Source: Kofleriaceae bacterium (lineage in GTDB: Bacteria > Myxococcota_A > Polyangia > Haliangiales > Haliangiaceae). Taken from it: a stretch of 41,458 nucleotides of DNA. The notes beneath the pieces were generated by a model. The model saw only the letters and a program-made list of their open reading frames with translations, was not told where the DNA came from and ran no database searches. A program made the translations under genes and the position numbers. Positions 31,819-41,458 of this stretch are shown here, one piece after another (the stretch's first letter is position 1; every line of letters begins with the position of its first letter). The DNA is taken from the NCBI GenBank assembly GCA_018058095.1, contig JAGPCO010000068.1:1-41458 (forward strand). Reading direction: 5' to 3'.

Positions 31819-32868
31819 GTGAGCGAGCGCGACGACGAAGCCGAGATCGACCCCTCGGCCCTCGGCCAGGGCGACGTCGTCGCCCCGCCCAACCCCGATG
31901 ACCCGCTGGTCACGGTGGTGGAGTTCGACTTCCGCGCCAAGCAGCTGCGCAAGATCACGATCGACGAGGCCGCCCCGGCCATGGCCCGCGGCTGCTTCGT
32001 GTGGTTCGACGTCGACGTGGCCCAGGTCGACGACGCCCGCCAGCTGCTGGCCCGGCTGGCCCTGTGTGCGCCGGAGATCGTCGAGGACGCGCTCACCCGC
32101 GAGCCGGCCACCCAGATCGCGCGCTACGACGCCTACCTCCACCTGGTGCTGTCGGGCTGCCGCCTGGCCGGTCACAAGTTCGACCTCGAGCGGGTCGACG
32201 CGGTCATGAGCGAGCGCTTCCTGCTCACGCTGCACCGCGGCCAACCGGTGTTCCTCGAGGCCGTCCGCCGGTCCTACCAGGCCGACTTCCTGCGCTTCGC
32301 GCAGAGCCCGAGCTTCCTGCTGTACGAGCTGTGGGATCACCTCATCGACAACTACCTGCTCATCCACAAGCGGTTCGAGGAGCGGGTCGAGGAGGTCCAG
32401 GCCCGGCTCATCGGCCAGGTCGACGAGCAGGTGTTCGCCGACACCGCCGAGCTGTCGACCGACCTCCTGCACCTGCGCAAGGTCGTGCTGCCGGCGCGCG
32501 CGGTGCTGACCGACCTGTCGACCCGCAAGTCGCCGTTCGTCAGCGAGGCGACCCAGCCGTTCCTGGCCAACATGGTCGGCACCATCGAGCGCGTGCTGCA
32601 GGACGTGCTGGTCGACCGCGACATCCTGTCGAGCTCGATCAACAACTACATGTCCATGGTCGGCTACCGCACCAACCAGGTCATGAACCGGCTGACCGTG
32701 GTCAGCGTGGTGTTCCTGCCGCTGACCTTCCTGTGCGGGGTCTACGGCATGAACTTCAAGGTCCTGCCCGAGACCGAGTGGGAGTATGGCTACCTGGCCT
32801 TCTGGGGCCTGGTCGCGGTCATCACGTCGGGCCTCTTGTTCGTGATGCGGCGCAACCGGCTGCTGTAG
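31819..32868 (+). CDS. corA: CorA-family divalent cation transporter
   Basis: A 349-residue protein of the CorA family, which moves Mg(II), or Co(II)/Ni(II), across the inner membrane as a homopentamer. The defining YGMNF (GMN at 310-312) follows the first of two C-terminal helices, and the second helix ends in basic residues (MRRNRLL). The N-terminal cytoplasmic domain and long helix ([28 protein letters not shown], in part) are typical. It follows a metal exporter gene on the same strand by 31 bases. The pair may be unrelated in regulation, since a separate promoter is likely. Confidence 0.93.
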   Translation: MSERDDEAEIDPSALGQGDVVAPPNPDDPLVTVVEFDFRAKQLRKITIDEAAPAMARGCFVWFDVDVAQVDDARQLLARLALCAPEIVEDALTREPATQIARYDAYLHLVLSGCRLAGHKFDLERVDAVMSERFLLTLHRGQPVFLEAVRRSYQADFLRFAQSPSFLLYELWDHLIDNYLLIHKRFEERVEEVQARLIGQVDEQVFADTAELSTDLLHLRKVVLPARAVLTDLSTRKSPFVSEATQPFLANMVGTIERVLQDVLVDRDILSSSINNYMSMVGYRTNQVMNRLTVVSVVFLPLTFLCGVYGMNFKVLPETEWEYGYLAFWGLVAVITSGLLFVMRRNRLL

Positions 32869-32891
32869 CCGCCGCGCCGCCTGCGCGCCGC

Positions 32892-33323
32892 TCAGCGGCC
32901 GAGGGCGGCCAGCTCGGCGGTCGAGAAGAAGAACGCGATCTCCTCGCGCGCGGTCTCGGGCGCGTCGGAGCCGTGCACGGCGTTGCGCTCGATGTTGGTC
33001 GCGAACTCCTTGCGGATGGTGCCGGCGTCGGCCTTCTCCGGGTTGGTCGCGCCCATGATCTCGCGGTTGCGCAGCACCGCGTTCTCGCCCTCGAGCACCT
33101 GGACGATCACCGGCCCCTCGGTCATGAACTTGACCAGGTCGCCGTAGAACGGGCGGTCCTTGTGCACGGCGTAGAACGCCTTGGCCTGGGCCTCGGTGAG
33201 GCGGACCATCTTGCTGGCCAGGATACGCAGGCCGGCGGCCTCGAACTTGGCGGTGATGCCGCCAATGCAGTTCTTGGCGACGGCGTCGGGCTTGATGATC
33301 GAGAAGGTGCGTTCGATGGCCAT
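32892..33323 (-). CDS. ndk: Nucleoside-diphosphate kinase
   Basis: A 143-residue Ndk that transfers the gamma phosphate between nucleoside triphosphates and diphosphates through a phosphohistidine. The active-site His117 lies in NAVHGSDA, and [12 protein letters not shown] and [15 protein letters not shown] are canonical. Length is standard. AAGGAG seven bases upstream supports the ATG. The gene converges with corA across 23 bases. Confidence 0.98.
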   Translation of the reverse strand: MAIERTFSIIKPDAVAKNCIGGITAKFEAAGLRILASKMVRLTEAQAKAFYAVHKDRPFYGDLVKFMTEGPVIVQVLEGENAVLRNREIMGATNPEKADAGTIRKEFATNIERNAVHGSDAPETAREEIAFFFSTAELAALGR

Positions 33324-33330
33324 GGTGTGT

Positions 33331-33336
33331 CTCCTT
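33331..33336 (-). promoter_or_regulatory. Shine-Dalgarno site of ndk
   Basis: On the minus strand AAGGAG precedes the ATG at 33323 by seven bases, one of the strongest ribosome-binding sites in the window. Confidence 0.85.
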
Positions 33337-33406
33337 GGCGCAGGTAGGTACCAGATCCGGGCCCGGCTGCCAAAGGCCTGCCGGCCCTATCGGCGCCGGG
33401 GCGGTG

Positions 33407-34567
33407 CTACCGATCCAGTCCGACCCGGACCCGGACCGGCGTGACCGACGGGTCGGTCGTGAGGTCGCCGAGCTGCATGCGGTCGTTCTCGCCGAAGCAG
33501 TCGACGTGGCCCGCGGTCAGCACGCAGGTCTGGCCACAGCCGGCGGCGAGCTGGCTCACCGCCACCGTCGCCAGCGCCGGCACCAGCTGCGGCGTGCGCA
33601 CGTCGGTACCGACCTCGGCCTGGCCGACCTCGCCGTGGTCGTTGCGGCCCCAGCACCACACCTCGGCGCCGGCGCGGACGCAGGTGTGGAACCCGCCAGC
33701 CTGGACCTCCACCGCGGGCCGGCCGGGGCCGAACGGCGGGACCTGGTTCCAGTCGACCTGGGCCACCGTCGTTCCATCGCCGAGCTGACCGCTGTCGTTG
33801 CTGCCCTGGCACCACACCGTACCGTCGGCGGCGCGGGCGCAGGTGTGCATGTGGCAGCCGCCGGTCAGCTGGACGGCGACGCGCTCGTCGGGCAGCGGCG
33901 CGGGCGTCGGGGTGAGCGAGGGCTGCGCGCAGGTCCCGACGCCGTCCTCCAGCGGCGCACCCCAGCACACCGGCTGGCCGGCCACCAGCGCGCAGGTGCG
34001 CACGTCGGCCACCGACAGGGCGGTCGCGCCCGTGTCAGGCGCCAGCACCTGGGTCGGCTGCGCACGTGGGGTGGTGGTGCCATCGCCGACCGCGCCGCAC
34101 CGGTTTTCGCCCCAGCACCAGACCGAGCCGTCGACGAGCAGCGCGCACCAGTGCGCCTCACCGGCCGCGGCGGTGGTGACCGGCCCGGGCAGCTCGATGC
34201 GTCGCGGCGCCGGGTCGCCGGCGGCGGTCGCGGGCAGGTGGCCCCAGCACAGGAGATCACGCGCGGCCCCGGTCACCACACAGGTGGTGTCCTCGCCGGC
34301 GATGACCTCCAGCGCCGGGCCTGGCAGCGCGACCCGGGTCGGGCCCCGCGCGGTCGCCCGAGGCGGCCCGAGGGGATCGAAGCGGCCGTCGCCCCAGCAC
34401 CACACCTCGCCGGCCGCGGTGCGCGCGCAGCTGTGGCTGCCGCCACCCGACAGCTGGACCACCGGGTCGGCGCCGATCGGCCCAGCGGCGTCGGGCTCGA
34501 CCCGCGGCGCGAACTCGTGGCGGCCGCAGCCGAGCACGAGCAGGACCGCCGTGGCGCGCCACTTCAT
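33407..34567 (-). CDS. RCC1-repeat lipoprotein
   Basis: A 386-residue lipoprotein with lipobox VLGC (Cys14). The mature chain contains seven repeats ending in WCWG-like motifs: [66 protein letters not shown] and [17 protein letters not shown]. Seven units match the seven-bladed RCC1 propeller. The paired cysteines in each blade fit a disulfide-stabilised surface protein. I use ATG 34567, since the longer open frame upstream has no signal peptide. Such lipoproteins are common in Myxococcota; the ligand is unknown. Confidence 0.88.
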   Translation of the reverse strand: MKWRATAVLLVLGCGRHEFAPRVEPDAAGPIGADPVVQLSGGGSHSCARTAAGEVWCWGDGRFDPLGPPRATARGPTRVALPGPALEVIAGEDTTCVVTGAARDLLCWGHLPATAAGDPAPRRIELPGPVTTAAAGEAHWCALLVDGSVWCWGENRCGAVGDGTTTPRAQPTQVLAPDTGATALSVADVRTCALVAGQPVCWGAPLEDGVGTCAQPSLTPTPAPLPDERVAVQLTGGCHMHTCARAADGTVWCQGSNDSGQLGDGTTVAQVDWNQVPPFGPGRPAVEVQAGGFHTCVRAGAEVWCWGRNDHGEVGQAEVGTDVRTPQLVPALATVAVSQLAAGCGQTCVLTAGHVDCFGENDRMQLGDLTTDPSVTPVRVRVGLDR

Positions 34568-34607
34568 GCCGGCAGTGTCGCATGGCGCCAGGGGTGCGTG
34601 GGCCGGG

Positions 34608-35957
34608 TCAGTCGAGCGAGACCTGGACCGCGGCGGCGGTGCCGGCGCCCTCGAGGAAGTCGCCGGGGTCGGACACCACGAACAGGTCACCGCGGGCGCG
34701 GTCGTAGCCGCCGGGCACCACGAAGCCGGTCAGCGCCGCCGCCGACGCGAATGGATCCACGCCGGGGTCGAGGTCGGCCAGCTCGGGCGGCAGGGGCGGC
34801 AGCCGCACGGACGGGGCGCCGCCCGGGGCGGCGATGAGCCAGTCGCGCTGCGAGGTCTGATCGGCCAGGAGGAAGCGGACCTGGACGAACACGCCGTCGT
34901 ACGGCCGGCCGGTGGAGCCCACGGCCCACGTCACCTCGCGGCTGGCCTCGGCGTAGGTCGGCACGGTCGGCTCGACCAGCCGGACCGGGCCGACGTCGAA
35001 GCTGGTCGTCGTGATCGCGGCGCGCTGGTACAGGAGCTGACCGCCGTTGGGGATGCGGTCGATGACCCGGGTCACCCAGTCGGCGCCGGGCAGGTCGGCC
35101 TGGGCCGCGGTCGCGGTGAAGGCGCCGCCAGCGACAGTGCCGAAGCCACTGAGGCCGGGGATCGAGATCCCGCTGGCGCCGACGCGGATCGAGCTGTTGA
35201 GGCTGGTGAACTCGCCGCTATCGAGGCCGGTCACGGTGAAGGTGCGGCTCACCGCCGGCGTGAAGGTGCGGGCCGACAGGTCGAGCGTCCCGCTCGGCGG
35301 CAGCGTCTGCCCGGTGGCGAGGAAGCCGCCGGCGTGGCCACCCACGTCGTCGCGCGCGACCACCGCCACGTCGCTGCTGGTGCACGCGGTCGGCAGGTTG
35401 ACGCTCACCGGCGAGGTGGTGCCGGCGCCGTCGCCGCACTGGGTGTGGACCTCGTACACGTTGCCCTGGGCCGGCAACGCCGGCACCGCCACGTCGAGCA
35501 AGCGCGTGGGCGGCGAATCGCCGTACCGCACCCGCAGGACGTCGCCAGGCCGGGCCCCGAGCCACAGGTTGACGCGTTCGGCGCCGACCTCGGCCGCCAG
35601 CACCTTGCCGCCGAGCGGGAGGCTGGCGCGGGCCATGCCGCTGGCGTCGGTGGTCGTGACCAGCACCACCGCGTCGGCGGCGTCGAGGAACGCGACCCGC
35701 ACGCCGGCGAGCGGGCCGTCGCCGTCGGTGGCCACGAGCGTGACCTGCGGCGGGGGCGCGTCGGGCTCGGGCGTCGCGTCGGCGCCGGCGCGAGCGTCGG
35801 CCAGCCCTGGAGCGGCGTCGGCCAGGCCGCCGCCGTCGTCGCCACAGCCGAGCAGCCCGAGCGCGAGCAGGGCGGCTGCAGACGACGGGACCAGGGCGGG
35901 GCGAGGCGAGGTGCGGAGAGGGCGATGGCCAGGCGCGAGGCGAGGGGAGCTGGGCAT
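34608..35957 (-). CDS. Large lipoprotein of unknown function
   Basis: A 449-residue lipoprotein with lipobox LGLLGC (Cys38), then a D/A/P-rich linker ([13 protein letters not shown]) typical of myxobacterial surface lipoproteins. The next 80 residues look like a carboxypeptidase-regulatory-like beta-sandwich ([21 protein letters not shown], then [17 protein letters not shown]). The remainder is beta-rich with no recognisable catalytic motif. ATG 35957 is used; GTG 35978 is possible. It lies 40 bases upstream of the RCC1 lipoprotein gene on the same strand, so the two may be co-transcribed. The gap 35958-36104 to sucD holds no gene and only a weak inverted repeat. Confidence 0.8.
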   Translation of the reverse strand: MPSSPRLAPGHRPLRTSPRPALVPSSAAALLALGLLGCGDDGGGLADAAPGLADARAGADATPEPDAPPPQVTLVATDGDGPLAGVRVAFLDAADAVVLVTTTDASGMARASLPLGGKVLAAEVGAERVNLWLGARPGDVLRVRYGDSPPTRLLDVAVPALPAQGNVYEVHTQCGDGAGTTSPVSVNLPTACTSSDVAVVARDDVGGHAGGFLATGQTLPPSGTLDLSARTFTPAVSRTFTVTGLDSGEFTSLNSSIRVGASGISIPGLSGFGTVAGGAFTATAAQADLPGADWVTRVIDRIPNGGQLLYQRAAITTTSFDVGPVRLVEPTVPTYAEASREVTWAVGSTGRPYDGVFVQVRFLLADQTSQRDWLIAAPGGAPSVRLPPLPPELADLDPGVDPFASAAALTGFVVPGGYDRARGDLFVVSDPGDFLEGAGTAAAVQVSLD

Positions 35958-36104
35958 CCTCTGATCGTGCGGGGGCACGGGCGGCCGCGCCTCTCACGAT
36001 CTCCTTACGGGTCGTCGCCGAGGTCGGTCAGCTGCCCACACCTGCCCGCACCGGGCGGCGGCCCAGGACCGCGGTGCGGCCCAGGCCTCGGGCCCGGTCG
36101 CGGA

Positions 36105-38173
<2,069 letters not shown>

Positions 38174-38180
38174 CGAGGAA

Positions 38181-38186
38181 CCTCTC
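38181..38186 (-). promoter_or_regulatory. Shine-Dalgarno site of sucC
   Basis: On the minus strand GAGAGG lies seven bases upstream of the ATG at 38173. Confidence 0.65.
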
Positions 38187-38259
38187 GCGGGGAGGACGAT
38201 CGCTTACCACAGCCGCCCCGGCCCGGCGGGGCCGCCGCCGCACAAAGCGGCCGCGGTGG

Positions 38260-38263
38260 TACG

Positions 38264-38265
<2 letters not shown>
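38260..38265 (+). promoter_or_regulatory. Possible -10 hexamer of the kinase gene
   Basis: TACGAT, identical to the hexamer ahead of corA, overlaps the ATG at 38264 and ends 10 bases before an in-frame GTG at 38276. If it is a real -10 box the protein starts at 38276 or later. Confidence 0.3.
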
Positions 38266-39835
<1,570 letters not shown>

Positions 39836-40134
39836 GGGCGGGGGCGGGCGAAGCGCGACCGAGGGCGCCGCGGTCAGCGCACGCCCCGACGCATCGGCTC
39901 CGGGGCGTCAAACGGTGGCGTAGACGTCGACGTCGCCGTCGCCGTCAAGGGTCACGTCCACGTCGACGACCAAGTCAACGTCAACGGGACAGCGTGCCAG
40001 CTGGCCTTCCTGCGACGTCTGGTTCGCCGACCACCTTGACGTCTACTTCGACGGCGACCTTGACGGCGACGGCGACGTGAACCTGATCGTCGACGCTGAC
40101 GTCGACGCTGACGTCGACGCTGACGTCGACGTCT
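39836..40134. repeat. Convergent intergenic region with long GTCGAC-rich inverted repeat
   Basis: This 299-base gap holds no credible gene. A perfect 21-bp inverted repeat (39930-39950 with 40058-40078) is nested inside a second 13-bp one (39922-39934 with 40122-40134). Three tandem copies of a 12-bp unit GTCGACGCTGAC lie at 40089-40124. The right arm ends one base before the stop codon of the barrel-like gene. The region may fold as a large cruciform or RNA hairpin and terminate both converging transcripts. Short open frames here only spell Asp-Val repeats and are rejected. Confidence 0.88.
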
Positions 40135-40794
40135 CTACCAGAGCGGGTACCAGTAGTACGCGGCGTGCAGGTGCACCTCCGCCAGATCCATGGCCGGGGC
40201 GCCCAGCGGCACGGCGTGGGTCACGCCGGCGGCGGCGCCGACGAGCCAGCGCGCGCCCAGCCGCACGTCGAGGCCCAGGCGCGCGGTCACCAGCAGGTCG
40301 AAGCTGAGCCCGGACGGATCGTCGTCGGCGATCACCGTGGTCCCGGTCTGCGGCAGCCGGTACGCGGCGTCGCCGCGTAGGCGGGCGCCGAGGCCGGCGC
40401 CCAGGTGCAGGGTGGGGATGACGGCGACGCCAAAGCGCCAGGTCGCCCCGGTGGTGAGCCGGGCCAGCCGGGTCGTGCGATCGAGGGTGAGGCCGCCGGT
40501 GGTGGTGCCGCCGACGGTGGCGGTAACGTCCTCGTACTGGGCCGCGCCGGCGCTGGCGAAGCCGAGCTCGCTGTCGAGCGCCAGCCGGTTGGACAGGCCG
40601 TAGGTGAAGCGGACCGCGCCGCCGACCACCGGCACGCTGACCGCGGCGTCGGCGCCGTCCTCGGCCAGCCGGGCCAGGCCGCCGACCGGCTGCAGGTGGA
40701 GCGACGCCTCGAACTCGTCGGCGCCGGCCGGCCCGGCGGCGCCGAGCACGGTCAGCACCAGGGCCATGGCCCCGGCGATGGTTGCGTCCTTCAT
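40135..40794 (-). CDS. Outer-membrane beta-barrel-like protein
   Basis: A 219-residue exported protein. The signal peptide is residues 1-25 (AGPAGA|DEF). The mature part shows alternating strands with many Gly/Leu/Thr and ends in AAYYWYPLW, a terminal aromatic as in outer-membrane barrels recognised by the BAM machinery. The size fits an eight-stranded barrel. ALRLDVRLGARWLVGAAAGV-type strands are seen but no named family. The ATG overlaps the stop of the upstream truncated gene (ATGA), so they form an operon. Confidence 0.8.
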   Translation of the reverse strand: MKDATIAGAMALVLTVLGAAGPAGADEFEASLHLQPVGGLARLAEDGADAAVSVPVVGGAVRFTYGLSNRLALDSELGFASAGAAQYEDVTATVGGTTTGGLTLDRTTRLARLTTGATWRFGVAVIPTLHLGAGLGARLRGDAAYRLPQTGTTVIADDDPSGLSFDLLVTARLGLDVRLGARWLVGAAAGVTHAVPLGAPAMDLAEVHLHAAYYWYPLW

Positions 40795-41458
40795 CGCAGC
40801 ACGATGCCGCGGCCGACCACCACGCGGCCGCGCCCGTCCGGACCCTCGACGGTCAAGGTCAGCGGCTTGCCCAGCACCTGATCGACCGCGCGCAGCACCA
40901 CGGCGGCGCGGCCGCGGCTGCCGGCGGCGACCACGCCGATGACGCCGTCGGCGGCGTCGAGCGCGCCCGAGGCCAGGCTGGCCGGGCCAGCGTGGCGGCC
41001 GCCGCCGGGCGAGGTCACCTCGACCTTGGCCAGCCGGTAGGCCGCGCCCGAGCGGTTCTCGATCTCGAACATCAGGTAGGCGTCCTCGCCGAGGAACACC
41101 GCGCGCTGGACGTGGACGATGACGTTGTCGTCGTTGCGCTCGCGCGCCGTGATCGCCACCGTCTCCATGCGCGCCAGCAGGCGGCGGGCGATGGTGCCGT
41201 CGGCGCGGTCACGCACCTTCTGGTCGAGCCCGGCCTTGGCGCGGTCGAGCTCGGCCTGCATCGGCGCGGTGCGCTTTTGCACCTCGGCCTCGACCGCGGC
41301 CCGGAACGCCTCGTCGGCGCTGCCAGCCTTGAACCGGACCAGCGTCAGCGCCGGCTGGCTGGCCGGCACCACCCGCAGGGTGACGTTGATCTTGATCGAG
41401 CCGGACGCCGTGGCCAGCGCGAGCGTGGCCGGCGCCGCCTTGGCGTTGGTCGGCCGCA
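40791..41458 (-). CDS. Truncated protein, possibly DUF2381-like
   Basis: The open frame runs to the end of the window, so the N-terminus is missing. Reading from the edge, the chain is beta-rich (TLALATASGSIKINVTLRVV), then a helical charged region (AEVQKRTAPMQAELDRAKAGLDQK), then a beta domain (YLMFEIENRSGAAYRLAKVEV). This order resembles DUF2381, a family first noted as a Myxococcus paralogue group, but the match is from memory and weak. A GTG at 41372 is in frame but probably internal, because the preceding residues continue the same beta pattern. It is co-translated with the barrel-like gene. Confidence 0.7.
   Translation of the reverse strand, partial: RPTNAKAAPATLALATASGSIKINVTLRVVPASQPALTLVRFKAGSADEAFRAAVEAEVQKRTAPMQAELDRAKAGLDQKVRDRADGTIARRLLARMETVAITARERNDDNVIVHVQRAVFLGEDAYLMFEIENRSGAAYRLAKVEVTSPGGGRHAGPASLASGALDAADGVIGVVAAGSRGRAAVVLRAVDQVLGKPLTLTVEGPDGRGRVVVGRGIVLR

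Noticed and set aside
36048-36078. CGCACCG / CGGTGCG inverted repeat downstream of sucD
   Set aside because: Only seven base pairs in very GC-rich sequence with no T-run; expected by chance.
40077-40307. Short open frame encoding Asp-Val-Asp-Ala repeats
   Set aside because: It is produced by the 12-bp tandem repeat, runs into the antisense of the barrel-like gene and has no ribosome-binding site.

Overview
The window is one very GC-rich (roughly 70-75% by eye), densely packed bacterial chromosome segment with about 36 protein genes, no RNA gene that I can see and no insertion sequence. The gene content points to Myxococcota, perhaps a Haliangium/Kofleria-like lineage. The signs are Hanks-type Ser/Thr kinases with long C-terminal extensions, PEGA-type membrane proteins, an AgmX/PglI-like C-terminal domain, a CFI-box C-terminus, many Asp/Ala-rich lipoproteins and an RCC1-repeat lipoprotein. 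The phylum call is an inference from gene families; no 16S or other marker is present.

Layout. 67-3457 (+): an envelope operon (membrane protein, lipoprotein, unknown protein) with GTGA overlaps. 3476-6796 (-): a four-gene overlapping operon of PolB-like exonuclease, 3-methyladenine DNA glycosylase, [2Fe-2S] ferredoxin and PLP decarboxylase. 6977-8659 (+): secreted fibronectin-III/CFI-box protein. 8685-10616 (-): DUF4266, DUF3570 and a lipoprotein, a little-studied outer-membrane cluster. 10774-12357 (+): AgmX-like lipoprotein. 12566-14047 (-): TPR protein with a palindromic operator over its promoter. 14257-16895 (+): PEGA protein and a TauE/SafE permease. 16928-21000 (-): FHA/winged-helix protein and a WD40 Ser/Thr kinase. 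21160-23128 (-): SnoaL-like protein, GNAT acetyltransferase and nitrilase-family hydrolase. 23244-24704 (+): a cysteine-less flavin disulfide-reductase homologue. 24926-30160 (+): a complete branched-chain amino acid ABC transporter (substrate-binding protein, LivH, LivM, LivG, LivF). 30179-30667 (-) and 30696-31787 (+): YbaK-type deacylase and a divergent DmeF-like metal exporter. 31819-32868 (+): CorA. 32892-35957 (-): Ndk, an RCC1 lipoprotein and another lipoprotein. 36105-38173 (-): succinyl-CoA ligase sucCD. 38264-39835 (+): a second Ser/Thr kinase. 40135-41458 (-): outer-membrane barrel-like protein and a truncated myxobacterial-type protein.

Three patterns stand out beyond the gene list. 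First, many genes that begin a transcript have a TAnnnT -10-like hexamer ending exactly 6 or 7 bases before the start codon and no Shine-Dalgarno sequence. This suggests leaderless mRNAs, and it revises several start codons. Core genes (ndk, sucC, the ABC substrate-binding gene) instead have clear Shine-Dalgarno sites. Second, two intergenic spaces 15 kb apart share a GTCGAC/GTCGCC-rich repeat, and one of them forms a long inverted repeat at a convergent gene end. Third, the DUF4266/DUF3570 operon, whose small lipoprotein ends in a GGGCGCN tail, is the best candidate here for a poorly described system.
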